64,000 nt of DNA from Pseudomonadota bacterium (GCA_016702545.1 JADJDT010000014.1:124001-188000); one strand, 5' to 3'; positions 1-9,286 are shown, counted from the first letter of the stretch. Notes: generated by a model from the sequence alone, not told the origin. Numbers and translations: made by a program.

Positions 1-1344
1 GACGCTGACGGTATAGCCGGTCTTCGGCGGCGGGAACCGGACCGCCCGCGGGCGCCAGCGCGGGTCGCGCCAGCCGACGACCGCTAGCACGACCAGCGCC
101 GCGGCGACCAGCCCGGCGAGCCCGATCGAGCCGCGCCTGAGGCGCTTGGCGCGCACGCGCTGGGCGGCCGTCGGGCGCGCCACGCGGGCCGTGCGTGAGG
201 CGGAGGCGCTGGCCGCGGCGCTCGGTACCGGCGGCAACGCGGGGGTGGCTGCGCCGTGGTCGCCGAGCGGGGCGGGTGTTCGGCCGGCCCGCGGGGGTGC
301 CGGTGGCGGACCGGGCCGCGGGGGCGCCGGCGGGCTTGGGGCCGCGGTGCTCGGCCCCTGGGGCGCATCGCGCGCCGGAGTCGGCGCTGGCGCCGGCGGT
401 GGCAGGCTCGCGGGAGCCGGCCCCTCGCCCTCGCCCTCGGGCTCGAGCAGCTCCTCGAGCAGCTCGGCGCTGGCCTCCGCCCCGTCCTCGTGCCCGAGCG
501 ACCAGGCGTCCTCGGCGGGCATCTCCGGCGCGCCGACGATCGCATTCACCGCCGTCAGGCGCGGGCCGCGGGGACGCCCACCGCCGCCGGCGGCCGACGC
601 TTGCTGCTGGGCGCGCTCGGCCTCGTCCATCTCGCGCGCGGCGTCGAGCAGGATCTGCTCCCAGCCACCCGTGACGTTGCGCTCGCCGAAGGGCCCCTTG
701 TGGCTGCGGCAGCTGACGCGCTGGGTCGTCGAGAACACCAGCCGCTTGAGGGCCTCGTGGCCCACGCCGCTCGCGTCGCGCGCCGACCAGATCTCGCCCT
801 CGACGATGTGGACCTCACCGGCGTCGCGCCCCTCGCGCTCCATGCGCAGCAGCACCGAGTGCTTGCCCATGCAGGAGACCTGGATGTAGTCGAGCGCCGA
901 GAAGGGGGCGTCGCCGGTGCTGTCGCGTGCGTCGGCCTCGGCGCGCGACGGCTGGAGGCGCTGCCGAAGGCGCTGCTGCACCAGCTCGCGCAGGCGGTCG
1001 AGCGCCAGCGGCTTCTCGCGCACGTCGATGTTGGTGCGCGAGGGGATCCGCGGCCGATAGGTGCTGACGTAGCCCGAGACGAAGATGATCGGGACGTCGA
1101 TGCGCTGCTCGTCGAGCAGCCCGATCAGGTCCAGGCCCGTCCCGTCGGGGAGATCGAGGTCGGCGACCAGCACGGTCGGCGGCCTGGCCTCGATCGCGCG
1201 CCGGGCCTCGGCGATCGTGCCGGCGCCGACCACCTCGACCCCCGGCAGCTTGGCGATGCCGCGCACCATCGACGCGCGCAGCAGGGCCTCGTCCTCGACC
1301 ACGAGCACATGGCCCGCGACGGTCGCCATCCCGACCGCGCTCAT
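1..1344 (-). CDS. Response regulator with receiver, PATAN (DUF4388) and membrane segment (3' end beyond window)
   Basis: 448 residues are visible and the frame is still open at base 1. Residues ~12-125 form a receiver domain: acidic pair E17/D18, phospho-acceptor D62 in ADLDLPDG, switch S90 and conserved K111. Residues ~145-230 match the PATAN/DUF4388 type (SALDYIQVSCMGKHSVLLR, then GEIWSARD). A long Pro/Ala/Glu-rich linker follows, then one transmembrane helix near residues 410-430 (LAGLVAAALVVLAVVGW), and the chain continues past it. The ATG overlaps the stop of the upstream kinase (ATGA), so the two are translationally coupled and the kinase is the probable phosphodonor. A receiver joined to a membrane anchor instead of a DNA-binding output is unusual; what follows the membrane helix cannot be seen. 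The role is inferred from domains only. Confidence 0.85.
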   Translation of the reverse strand, partial: MSAVGMATVAGHVLVVEDEALLRASMVRGIAKLPGVEVVGAGTIAEARRAIEARPPTVLVADLDLPDGTGLDLIGLLDEQRIDVPIIFVSGYVSTYRPRIPSRTNIDVREKPLALDRLRELVQQRLRQRLQPSRAEADARDSTGDAPFSALDYIQVSCMGKHSVLLRMEREGRDAGEVHIVEGEIWSARDASGVGHEALKRLVFSTTQRVSCRSHKGPFGERNVTGGWEQILLDAAREMDEAERAQQQASAAGGGGRPRGPRLTAVNAIVGAPEMPAEDAWSLGHEDGAEASAELLEELLEPEGEGEGPAPASLPPPAPAPTPARDAPQGPSTAAPSPPAPPRPGPPPAPPRAGRTPAPLGDHGAATPALPPVPSAAASASASRTARVARPTAAQRVRAKRLRRGSIGLAGLVAAALVVLAVVGWRDPRWRPRAVRFPPPKTGYTVSV

Positions 1345-2471
1345 GGCCGGGGCTCCGCGCGCGGCCGCGCGCGGGGTGGGGCCGTGCCGCCCGCGGGCCC
1401 GCTCGCGCTCTCGATCGCGCCGTCGAGCAGCGGGACCGCGAGCACCGCGCAGGTGCCGCTGCCGGGGCGGCTGCGCATCGTCAGGCTGCCGGACGCGGCC
1501 TCGGCCGCCTGCCGGCAGAGCGTCAGGCCCAGGCCGCTGCCGCGCCGCTTGGTGGTGAAGAACAGGTCCGTACAGTGGGCGAGCACCTCGTCGCTCATCC
1601 CCGGACCATCATCCTCCACCGAGAGCTCGAAGAGCTGGCCGGCGTAGTGACGGGCGCGCACCTGAATCTGCCCACCGCGGGCGCAGGCCTCGACGGCGTT
1701 GGTCACGAGGTTGAGCGTGATGCTGCGCAGCACGCTCGGCTCGAGCGGCAGCGCCGGAAGATCGGGCGCGTCGAGCAGCAGCTGTGCGCCATTGCGCTCG
1801 GCCGTGGGCCGCAGCAGCTGCACGACCTCGGTGATCGCGCCCGCCGCGTCGGCCGGCTGCTGCGTGCGCAGCGGGCGGCCCACCTCGTCCATCCCGCGCA
1901 GCCGTTGGCTGATCAGGTTGATGCGCTGCACCTCGTCGAGGATGCGCAGCAGGTCGTCGCGGGCGCTGGCCGAGGGGTGCTCCTCCAGCAGCAGCTCCGT
2001 GGTGGTGCTGATCGCCGCCAGGGGATTGCGCAGCTCGTGCAGGAGCGGCGGCATCAGCGAGCCGAGCGTCGCGAGCTGCAACAGGCGATCGCGCTCCTCG
2101 CGCAGGCGCGTGACGATGCTGATGTCCTGGAACAGGCACACGTGGTGCTTCTCGGGCGCGCCGCCGTGGCTGGGCACGAAGGTGGTGATCGAGTATCCGA
2201 TCGAGAACTGACGGCCGTCGGCCAGCGTCACCTCGAGCTGACCGCGCTCGGGGCGGCTGGTCGGCGCCAGGAGCTGCGCCATCGGCGCCAGCACCTCATC
2301 GACGCGCCGGCCCTCGAGCTCGGCCACCGTCCGGCCGAGAATCGAGGCGGCGCGCGGATTGGCCAGAAAGATCTGCCCCGTGCCGTCGAAGACGATCACT
2401 CCGGCGCCGATGGCGTCCATCGCCTCGTGCGTCCAGGTTCGCGTGCTGTTGTCGCTGGGCGTGTGACTCAT
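1341..2471 (-). CDS. PAS-containing sensor histidine kinase
   Basis: 376-residue soluble two-component sensor kinase, predicted to autophosphorylate and pass phosphate to the coupled receiver-PATAN protein downstream. A PAS domain spans residues ~12-120. The dimerisation/phospho-acceptor box LLHELRNPLAAI has H145. The ATPase domain shows the N-box NLVTNAVEA (N259), DDGPGM (~288) and GSGLGL (~312). No membrane segment is seen, so it senses a cytoplasmic cue. The start at 2471 is chosen for a good Shine-Dalgarno (GGAAGAAAG) and because the PAS begins just after it; any upstream extension would run through a hairpin element and antisense to ugd. The start codon lies inside the outer arm of that inverted repeat, so initiation could be affected by RNA folding. 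Confidence 0.9.
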   Translation of the reverse strand: MSHTPSDNSTRTWTHEAMDAIGAGVIVFDGTGQIFLANPRAASILGRTVAELEGRRVDEVLAPMAQLLAPTSRPERGQLEVTLADGRQFSIGYSITTFVPSHGGAPEKHHVCLFQDISIVTRLREERDRLLQLATLGSLMPPLLHELRNPLAAISTTTELLLEEHPSASARDDLLRILDEVQRINLISQRLRGMDEVGRPLRTQQPADAAGAITEVVQLLRPTAERNGAQLLLDAPDLPALPLEPSVLRSITLNLVTNAVEACARGGQIQVRARHYAGQLFELSVEDDGPGMSDEVLAHCTDLFFTTKRRGSGLGLTLCRQAAEAASGSLTMRSRPGSGTCAVLAVPLLDGAIESASGPAGGTAPPRARPRAEPRP

Positions 2472-2642
2472 GTTTCGCCCTTTCTTCCTGCTGCAGAACG
2501 CCCAGGGTGCGCGGCTCGGCGTTGCGAGGGGCATTTCTGCCTCGGCGTACCACCAGTACGCCTGCGACAGAAATGCCCCTCGCGCCTTGATCCGCACCCC
2601 CTGGACGTTCTTCGCAACGAAAGACAGGGCGAAACATGAGTC
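2465..2642. repeat. Long inverted-repeat element, copy A (~178 bp)
   Basis: Two arms of about 75 nt are near-complementary: the left begins GACTCATGTTTCGCCC and the right ends GGGCGAAACATGAGTC, and both carry AGGGGCATTTCTG or its complement near the centre. The loop holds GCGTACCACCAGTACGC. The left arm contains the kinase start codon and Shine-Dalgarno. It shares the core GCGTTGC ... CAGTA ... GCGCCTTG with elements near 27.7, 38.5, 52.4 and 52.6 kb. The remaining bases up to the ugd start (2643-2774) hold no gene. Confidence 0.85.
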
Positions 2643-2774
2643 TGAGCCGCTGACACGGTGTCTTCCTCGTCTGCGTTGTGGCCGGCCACCGCAAACTAAC
2701 GCCCTTGAGCGCGCTTGTGAAGAATACGGCCCTTGGGTTAGGTCTAGGCCCGGGGCGATGGGAGGCCCGCAGCG

Positions 2775-4080
2775 ATGCGAATTTGCGTGGTGGGGACGGG
2801 CTACGTCGGGCTGGTGGCCGGGGCGGGCTTCGCCGACTTCGGCAACGACGTCGAGTGCGTCGATGTCGACGTGGAGAAGGTCAAGGCGCTGCGACAGGGG
2901 CAAATCCCGATCTACGAGCCGGGCCTCGAGCCGCTGGTGCAGCGCAACGTGCAAGAGGGGCGGCTGCGCTTCAGCAGTGACGTGGCGCGCGCGGTGGCCG
3001 ATGTCGACCTCGTCTTCGTCGCGGTGGGGACCCCGCCGCAGCCCGACGGCTCGGCCGACCTCTCGCAGGTCTGGGAGGTGGCGCGCGCGGTCGCGCGGCA
3101 CGCCAACGGCTTCACGGTGGTGGTCAACAAGAGCACCGTGCCGGTCGGCACGGCCGACCGCGTGCTGGCGATCCTGCGTGAGGAGGGGCCGGGCAAGGAC
3201 TTCGCCGTCGTCTCGAACCCCGAGTTTCTCAAGGAGGGCGACGCGGTCAACGACTTCATGAAGCCGGCCCGCGTGGTGATCGGCACCGACGATGAGCGCG
3301 CACGCGAGCGCATGCGCTACCTCTACGCGCCCTTCGTGCGCACCCTCGAGCGCGTGGTGCTGATGGACGCGCTCGGCCGAGGTCACCAAGTACGCCTGCA
3401 ACGCGATGCTGGCGACGTGCATCTCCTTCGTTAATGAGCTGGCCCGCCTCTGCGCGCAGGTCGGCGCCGACGTCGAGCAGGTGCGCACGGGGATGGCCTG
3501 GGACGATCGCATCGGCTCGAAGTTCCTCTTCCCCGGGGTCGGCTACGGCGGCTCGTGCTTCCCCAAGGACCTCAAGGCGCTGCTCGCCACGGCGCGCGAG
3601 CACGCGCTGCCCCTCGAGGTGATCGAGGCGGTGGAGCGCGTCAACGAGCGGCAGAAGCTGCTGCTCGCCGAGCTGGTGCTCGAGCACCTCGGCCCGCGGG
3701 CGCGCGAGGCGACGGTGGCGCTGTGGGGCCTGGCCTTCAAGCCGCAGACCGACGACGTGCGCGAGGCGCCGGCGCTGGCGATCGTCGCGCACCTGGCGGC
3801 GGCCGGCGTGCGCCTGCGGCTGCACGATCCGGTCGCGCGCGAGAATTTCGCCGCGCTGGTGCCGCCCTCGCCGACCGTGACCTACTGCGCCGACAACTAC
3901 GAGGCCGTGCGCGGCGCCGACGCGCTGCTGCTGGTGACCGAGTGGCGCGCCTACCGCCGCCCCGACTTCCGCCGCGTGCGCGAGCTGATGCGCGAGCCGA
4001 CCCTCTTCGACGGCCGCAACATCTGGGAGCGCGCGTTCGTGAGTGAGTTGGGGTTTCGCTATACGGGGATCGGCCGCTAG
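2775..4080 (+). CDS. ugd: UDP-glucose 6-dehydrogenase, frameshifted
   Basis: Oxidises UDP-glucose to UDP-glucuronate with NAD, feeding capsule, exopolysaccharide or LPS synthesis. The N-terminal Rossmann motif GTGYVG is at residues 7-12; the later part carries the catalytic cysteine in GYGGSCFPKD and the C-terminal UDP-binding domain (WGLAFKPQTDDVRE). The reading frame breaks near 3370: after VVLMDA the protein continues one frame over at AEVTKYACNAMLATC. Restoring two bases (a CG lost from GCGCGCTC) gives one 435-residue protein, the usual family length, with the family motif DARSAEVTKYA. All catalytic residues are present on either side, so an assembly error or a very recent mutation is more likely than old decay. 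AGGAGC-like bases (GGGAGG) precede the ATG. Confidence 0.9.
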
Positions 4081-4194
4081 CCCCACCGCCTCGGCTGGGC
4101 GATACCCTGGGCGAGCCACCGCAAGGCGCCGTGGTCAAGTCCGGGCGAGTGGCCGGCTGCAGGGCCTGCGCACTAGCTGGAAGGAGCCGTGGCG

Positions 4195-5052
4195 ACACAG
4201 GCGCCAGGAACCTGGGGAGGCCGGGGCAACACGCGTGGCGGAGCGCCGAAGCGCGGCCGTCGACGCAGTGAGGGGACGTTGCCGTCGCCCGCACGGGCTG
4301 AGGTCTTTCTTCCGGGCGGCTGGTCCGCCGGCCATTCGCCCCGTCCAGGAGGCGCGGAGATCGCGGAGTTGGCCCACCTCGGGATTATCAATCAAGGAGC
4401 CGAGCAGGGCCTTGATCGCGGACTGAGCATCCGGCGTTATCAGGACTTCTTGGCGGCGGCCTGGAGTAAGCGGTTGAGGGGCCGACCGGAGCTTCCCAGG
4501 CCCACGTCGAGGGGGCGTGCGCATCCGCGCGAGGCGTCTCGATGTTGAAGGCATCGCGAGGATCGAAGGGGAGCACGCGCTCGGCGCGCTCGCTCGAGAG
4601 CAGGCCCATCAGGGCTCGGTGAAGCGGCTCGGAGGCCGACGACCGGCCGGCCAGGATGTCCAGTTGGCGTGGTCGGCGCGGCCGTCCGTCCTCGCTCTGC
4701 GGGCCATCGGTGCGCGAGCGCGCGCGTTAGGCCGCGCTCGCGCTGGCCGGGTTGCGTCTGCGCTTCCGCCGATCATCATAGCGCCGCCCATGCACGCCAA
4801 CCGACCCTCGCTGCCGTTCCCGGCGTGCGATTCAGCAAAGCTGTGACACGGCGGTCGCCATCGGTCGATTCGACATGGCGCTGAAGGATTGAACCGCCCC
4901 AAAGGGGGATGCAGCCTCAATGACAGCCGGTGGAAGGAGAAACGCTTTGTTCGGAGCCTCCAGCGCCCCGGCGCCGCTGCGGCCGCCGGCTGCGGCGCGG
5001 CCGCACCCACCACCATCACCCCCACGACGAGCATCGAGCGCGCTAGACGCAT
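4195..5052 (-). pseudogene. Degraded exported-protein gene (possible relative of the 14.6-19.1 kb genes)
   Basis: An ATG at 5052 with a strong Shine-Dalgarno (AAGGAGGG) opens a clear signal peptide (MRLARSMLVVGVMVVGAAAP, then Ala-rich). Protein-like sequence then continues in other frames: ALEAPNKAFLLPPAVIEA at ~4855-4985 ending in a stop, LHRALMGLLSSERAERVLPF at ~4540-4640, and TPDAQSAIKALLGSLIDN at ~4370-4440. No single frame covers the region. The pieces resemble the style, and loosely the C-terminal LSRRLHAAVRTVL motif, of the exported proteins at 14.6-19.1 kb. I infer a frameshifted relic; the boundaries are approximate and the family link is weak. Confidence 0.4.
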
Positions 5053-5288
5053 GCGTCCGCTCCCTCCTTCCAACCCATGGTTTCGGCTGAGCAAAGGAAG
5101 TGCCAAGGCGCGCGAAGTGTGGCGACTCTCTGTTGTCTTTGCAACAATCATTGCGCCTTCGATGCCTTGGGCCGGGCGACTCCCCAGAAATCGGCCGGGG
5201 CAGGGGTCACCGCTGGCTAGGCGGGTAGCCTGCTGGCGCCACTAGCGCGTATCATCCACGGTTCAAGCGCAGCGTGAGGAGTAGAGGC

Positions 5289-6098
5289 ATGGCGCAGATT
5301 GGCGAGGGGATGGATGCGTGGTCGGCGCCGGGCTTCGGCGCGCGGGCCAGCATCGGCGTGGCCGTCGTTCACGGCATTTGCAGCAATCCGCTGACCACGC
5401 GGCCGCTGGGCGAGGCGCTGGCGGGCCACGGCCTTCGCGTCGAGGTGCCGCGCCTGCCTGGCCACGGCACGAACTGGCGCGACATGGCCGAGACCCGCTA
5501 CGCCGACTGGTCCGCGGCGCTCGAGCAGGTCGTGCACGAGCTGGCGGCGAGCTGTGACCAGGTGCTGCTGGTCGGGCAGTCGCTCGGCGGCACCCTCGCC
5601 CTCGACCTCGGCTGTCGCCGGCTGCCGAAGGTCGCCGGGGTCGTCGCGATCAACGCCGCGGTGCTCGATCGTCCCGGGCTGATCGCGCGGCTGTCGCCGC
5701 TGGTGGCGCGCTTGACCCCAGCGCTGCCGCCGCGCCTCGCCGGGCTGGTGCGCAACGACGCGGCGCGCCCCGGCGTCGACGAGCGGGCCTACGCGTGGCT
5801 GCCCACCCGGGCGGCGCAGTCGATGCTCGACGAGCTGCCGCGGCTGCGCGAGCGCCTGCGCCAGCTCGAGCTGCCGCTGCTCCTGTGTTGCTCCCGGGAG
5901 GACCACGTCGTGCCGCCGGAGAACACGCCGGCGATCGCCGGGCTCGTCGCGGGTCCGACGGTCGTCGTGCCGCTGCTCCGCTCCTACCACCTCGCCACGC
6001 TCGATCACGACCGCGAGCTGCTCGAGCGCCACATCGTCGCCTTCGCCGACACGCTGGCGCGCGGTGAGGCCTGGCCCTGGGCGCTGCCGCCCGCTTAG
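5289..6098 (+). CDS. Alpha/beta hydrolase (carboxylesterase/monoacylglycerol lipase type)
   Basis: 269-residue single-domain serine hydrolase. It has the oxyanion region VVHGICSNPLTTRPLGEAL near residue 28, the nucleophile elbow GQSLGG around residue 97, the acid in CSREDHVVPPEN and the catalytic histidine in SYHLATLDHD near the C-terminus. This order matches Est30-like carboxylesterases and bacterial monoglyceride lipases, so short acyl esters or monoacylglycerols are probable substrates. There is no signal peptide, so it is cytoplasmic. The start at 5289 is chosen because GAGGAG precedes it at correct spacing; a GTG 15 bases upstream is less likely. It converges on the phosphatase gene with a 22-bp gap. 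Confidence 0.85.
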   Translation: MAQIGEGMDAWSAPGFGARASIGVAVVHGICSNPLTTRPLGEALAGHGLRVEVPRLPGHGTNWRDMAETRYADWSAALEQVVHELAASCDQVLLVGQSLGGTLALDLGCRRLPKVAGVVAINAAVLDRPGLIARLSPLVARLTPALPPRLAGLVRNDAARPGVDERAYAWLPTRAAQSMLDELPRLRERLRQLELPLLLCCSREDHVVPPENTPAIAGLVAGPTVVVPLLRSYHLATLDHDRELLERHIVAFADTLARGEAWPWALPPA

Positions 6099-6120
6099 CG
6101 CAGGGGCCGCCCCGCCAGCC

Positions 6121-6624
6121 TCAGCGTTCGGGCAGCAGCTCGTGCAGGATCGCCGGACAGGCGGCCTCGATCAGGTCGAGCACGCGCTCGAAGCCCTCGG
6201 CGCCGCCGTGGTAGGGGTCGGGCACGTCGGGCGGGGCGCTCGGCGGCAGGAAGGCGCTCAGCAGCTTGACCTTGTCGCGGTACTGGCCGGCGGGATCGAG
6301 GGCGTGCAGGTCCTCGCGGTTGGAGCGATCCATCGCGACGACCAGATCGAAGCGGTCGAAGTCGGCGCGGGAGAAGGCGCGGGCGCGCCCGTCGAGGTGG
6401 TAGCCGCGCCGGGCCGCGGCGGCTTTCATGCGCGGATCCGGCGGCGTCCCAGCCATGTGCTCCAGGGTGCCCGCCGAGTCGACCTGCACGCGCTCGTCGA
6501 GCCCCTGCGCGGCGACGAGCTGGCGCATGATCCCGTGGCCGGCGGGCGAACGGCAGATGTTGCCCAGACAGACGAAGATCACCCGGCGCGGCCGCGCGCC
6601 AGCGGGTGAATCAGCTCGAACCAT
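6121..6624 (-). CDS. Low-molecular-weight protein-tyrosine phosphatase
   Basis: 167 residues. The P-loop CX5R is seen as C19-LGNIC-R25 followed by S26, and the general acid lies in DPYHGG near residue 130, so the active site is complete. In exopolysaccharide loci such enzymes (Wzb type) dephosphorylate tyrosine kinases that control polymer export. It is the last gene of a minus-strand operon and overlaps the end of the flippase-like gene by 14 bp, which supports a polysaccharide role by context. No partner tyrosine kinase is in the window. An arsenate reductase function is a less likely alternative. Confidence 0.85.
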   Translation of the reverse strand: MVRADSPAGARPRRVIFVCLGNICRSPAGHGIMRQLVAAQGLDERVQVDSAGTLEHMAGTPPDPRMKAAAARRGYHLDGRARAFSRADFDRFDLVVAMDRSNREDLHALDPAGQYRDKVKLLSAFLPPSAPPDVPDPYHGGAEGFERVLDLIEAACPAILHELLPER

Positions 6625-9286
6625 GGTTGCGACCCTCCAGAGCTCGGTGCTCGAGCGACTGCGCCTCGGCCGCGGCCTGCGGCGCGAGGGTGATGGGAAA
6701 GCGATCGTGCAGCGGGCTGAGGCTGAAGCCCGCGTGCGCCGCGGCGTAGAGCAGGCGCGCCACGGGGCGCAGCGCTCCGGTCATGCGCCAGGCCTGGGCC
6801 AGCTCGTCGGCCAGATAGCGGTCGAAGCCGCCGCAGAGCCCGAGCGCGAAGAAGCAGATCGGGAACGAGAGCAGCGCCGCGCCGAAGAAGAAGATCGTGA
6901 AGCCGACCGCGCCGAGGGGCGGCAGCGCGGCGGCGACCAGGCGCCACAGCGCGTAGTTCGCGGCGCCCGTCAGCAGCGGGGCCACGGCCATCTGCCAGGC
7001 GAAGAAGCGCAGGCGGACGATCGAGCGATGATTGATCGTCCAACCGACGACGACCTTGAGCACGATCGTGGCCAGCAGGGCGACGTAGAAGCCGGTGAAT
7101 TGCAGCTTGGGGATCAGCACCCAGAAGAGCCCGATGCGCAGCGCCTGCTCGCCGCCGAGCATCAGCGCGAAGAGCCCCGGGCGGCCGGCGCCCTTCTGCA
7201 GCATGTCGCTGAGCCAGGCTGGGGCGAAGAACACGCCGACCAGCGCGGCGAGGGTCAGGTACTCCGCCGCGCGCGCCCACTGCGGGTCCATCGCCTGGCG
7301 CACGAAGGCCGGGCCGAGCGCCCAGAGCAGGCTAGCCCCGACGGCGGCGTAGAGGCCGCCCATTTGCAGAAAGCGGGCGAGGTAGTACTGCGTCAGCGTG
7401 TGCTTGCCGTTGCCGTGGCTCTCGCTCAGCGCGGCCATCGCCGTCTCGAAGAAGCGATAGGCGATCGGGAAGAGGAACATCAGGTTGTAGTGGATCTGCG
7501 ACTCGAGGCCGAGCCACTCGGTGTAGTTGATCAGCAGCAGCGAGATGACCACGCGCTCGATCGTCTTCGCCGCGCGATAGAACACCTGCCCGCTGACCAC
7601 CCGCAGGCCGTAGGACAGCAGCTGCTTGGCGGTGCCGCGGTCGAAGTGCACCAGGAAGAGCGGCAGCAGCCGCAGGCCCTGGCGGCGGTAGAGCGGCACG
7701 CCGATGACGAAGGTGACGATCATCGAGAGATAGAAGCCGACGCCGATGCCGAGCGCCGCGCCGAAGGCCTCGCCGTACTGCGGATGCGAGCGACCCCAGG
7801 CCCGCAGCAGCAACACGCAGGGGATCTGGAGCGCGAAGCGCAGCAGCCAGTCGGAGAGCAGGTCGAGGCCGACGTTGAGGTCGAAGCGCTGGTAGGCCTG
7901 AAAGAAGACCGTCAGCAGGCCGAAGATGCCGGGGTACTGAATCAGCGCGATCAGCACGACGAAGTGCGCGCTGTAGCTGTAGCGCGTGTGCGGCAGGATC
8001 AGCAGCGCGGCGAGGCTGGCCAGCGTGACGAAGACCAGGCCGCTGAGCACCTGCCACCAGACGAAGAACTGCGCCGAGCGCAGCGCGCGCGCCGGGTCCT
8101 TGCTGCGGTACTCGGCGAAGTACTTGACGAAGGCGGTGAAGGTCCCCGCGTCGAAGAGAAACCACGCGACCTGCAGCGCCTCCCACGAGAAGTCCCAGAT
8201 GCCCTTGGCCTGCGGAAAGGGCTGCACGCGGTTGGGGATCAACAGATTGGTCAGCCAGTAATAGGGCACGAAGAGCAGCAGCAGGATCGAGGTCAGCGTG
8301 AGAAAGCCAGCCAGCGGGCGGGCGAAGCCGATGCGGCTCCAGGCGTCGGCGGAGCTGGCACCACCCCCCGCCGCGGCCCCGCCGCTCGCCGCACGCTCGT
8401 GGGCGAAGAAGGTCTCCGCCAGCTCGGGGTGGGCGCGGCTGTAGGCGCGCGCTCGGGCAAAGAGGGCCCAGGTGACCACCCAGCCGGCGCCGAGCAGCAA
8501 CAACAGCAGCGTGAGGTTGCTGCGGCCCGGCACCGGCGCGCGCGACCAGTCGGCGAAGCGCTGGGGCGGCTGCGCCGCGGCCGCGCTCGAGACCCAGTAG
8601 AGCAGATAGCCGGCGTAGGGCCACAGCAGCAGCTCGCGGTTGCTCGCGTCCGTGAGCCGCGCCGACCAGACATAAAGGCGCCCGTGGCCCAGGCCCGCGG
8701 AGAGCAGCACGGGGTCGCGGCCTCCAGCGTGCGCGGCGGCCGTCTCGACCAGCACCTGCGCCGCGCTCCCGCCGCCCGCGGCCGCGCCGAGCCGATAGCG
8801 CGCGCCGAGCTGCGGTGCGCTGGCCCACACCACGTCGCCGGCGAGCGCGGGCGGCGCCAGCGACGTGGCCTGCGCGGCGACAGGCCCGCGCGCGGTGCCG
8901 CGCAGGGTCAGCCCCAGCGCGCGCAACCAGGCCGCAGGTGCTCGACCGGGCACCACGACCAGCCCCGCGCCGCCGTCGCGCACCCGCGCGAGCACCAGCC
9001 GTTGCAGCGCGGGTTGCAGGTCGCCGATCGCCCAGATCACGCGCGCGCGCTCCAGCGGCGCGGCGACGAAGCCGCGATCGAGCAGTAGGCGCTCGCGCAG
9101 CGCCTGGGCCGAGGCCGTGGCCTCGCCGACGATGGCTATCGCCGTCGTGGCGGTTGGCGCGGCGCCGGCGCGCTGGGTCGACGCTGCCGTAAGCAGGGCG
9201 ACGAGACCGCCGAGCAGCAGGCGCGCGGCGCCCGGCTGGCGCCTGGCTGGCAGGGCCGCGCCTTGTGCTCGGGCGGCTCGCGACAT
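6611..9286 (-). CDS. Wzx/MOP-type polysaccharide flippase fused to an N-terminal extracytoplasmic domain
   Basis: 891 residues. The first ~45 are an export signal ending near GAAPTATTAIAIVGEA. Residues ~45-250 form a soluble alpha/beta region (ERARVIWAIGDLQPAL, GAGLVVVPGRAPAAWL, LLSAGLGHGRLYVWSARL) reminiscent of ThuA/DUF4350-like amidotransferase-fold domains, followed by a membrane helix near 275-295. Residues ~340-860 have about 12 helices with flippase-like sequence (YRRQGLRLLPLFL, AKQLLSYGLRVVSGQVFYRA, FLQMGGLYAAVGASLLWALG), the layout of MOP-superfamily lipid-linked polysaccharide exporters. Start 9286 lies 15 bp after the upstream membrane gene. Ordinary flippases are ~450 residues; the extra domain is unusual. 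Transport role is inferred from topology and motif style. Confidence 0.7.
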   Translation of the reverse strand: MSRAARAQGAALPARRQPGAARLLLGGLVALLTAASTQRAGAAPTATTAIAIVGEATASAQALRERLLLDRGFVAAPLERARVIWAIGDLQPALQRLVLARVRDGGAGLVVVPGRAPAAWLRALGLTLRGTARGPVAAQATSLAPPALAGDVVWASAPQLGARYRLGAAAGGGSAAQVLVETAAAHAGGRDPVLLSAGLGHGRLYVWSARLTDASNRELLLWPYAGYLLYWVSSAAAAQPPQRFADWSRAPVPGRSNLTLLLLLLGAGWVVTWALFARARAYSRAHPELAETFFAHERAASGGAAAGGGASSADAWSRIGFARPLAGFLTLTSILLLLFVPYYWLTNLLIPNRVQPFPQAKGIWDFSWEALQVAWFLFDAGTFTAFVKYFAEYRSKDPARALRSAQFFVWWQVLSGLVFVTLASLAALLILPHTRYSYSAHFVVLIALIQYPGIFGLLTVFFQAYQRFDLNVGLDLLSDWLLRFALQIPCVLLLRAWGRSHPQYGEAFGAALGIGVGFYLSMIVTFVIGVPLYRRQGLRLLPLFLVHFDRGTAKQLLSYGLRVVSGQVFYRAAKTIERVVISLLLINYTEWLGLESQIHYNLMFLFPIAYRFFETAMAALSESHGNGKHTLTQYYLARFLQMGGLYAAVGASLLWALGPAFVRQAMDPQWARAAEYLTLAALVGVFFAPAWLSDMLQKGAGRPGLFALMLGGEQALRIGLFWVLIPKLQFTGFYVALLATIVLKVVVGWTINHRSIVRLRFFAWQMAVAPLLTGAANYALWRLVAAALPPLGAVGFTIFFFGAALLSFPICFFALGLCGGFDRYLADELAQAWRMTGALRPVARLLYAAAHAGFSLSPLHDRFPITLAPQAAAEAQSLEHRALEGRNHGSS

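Noticed and set aside
3360..3440. Programmed frameshift in ugd
   Set aside because: No slippery heptamer or downstream pseudoknot is evident, and similar indels hit many unrelated genes in the window, so an assembly or recent mutation explanation is simpler.
1341..3512. 723-residue kinase reading from 3512
   Set aside because: The first ~345 residues would be antisense to ugd and run through the inverted repeat; the PAS domain and Shine-Dalgarno support the start at 2471.
6428..9088. 886-residue plus-strand open frame
   Set aside because: It is antisense to the flippase-like gene, rich in Arg/Glu/Gln/His without any domain or signal, and is explained by the GC-rich third-position pattern of the real gene.
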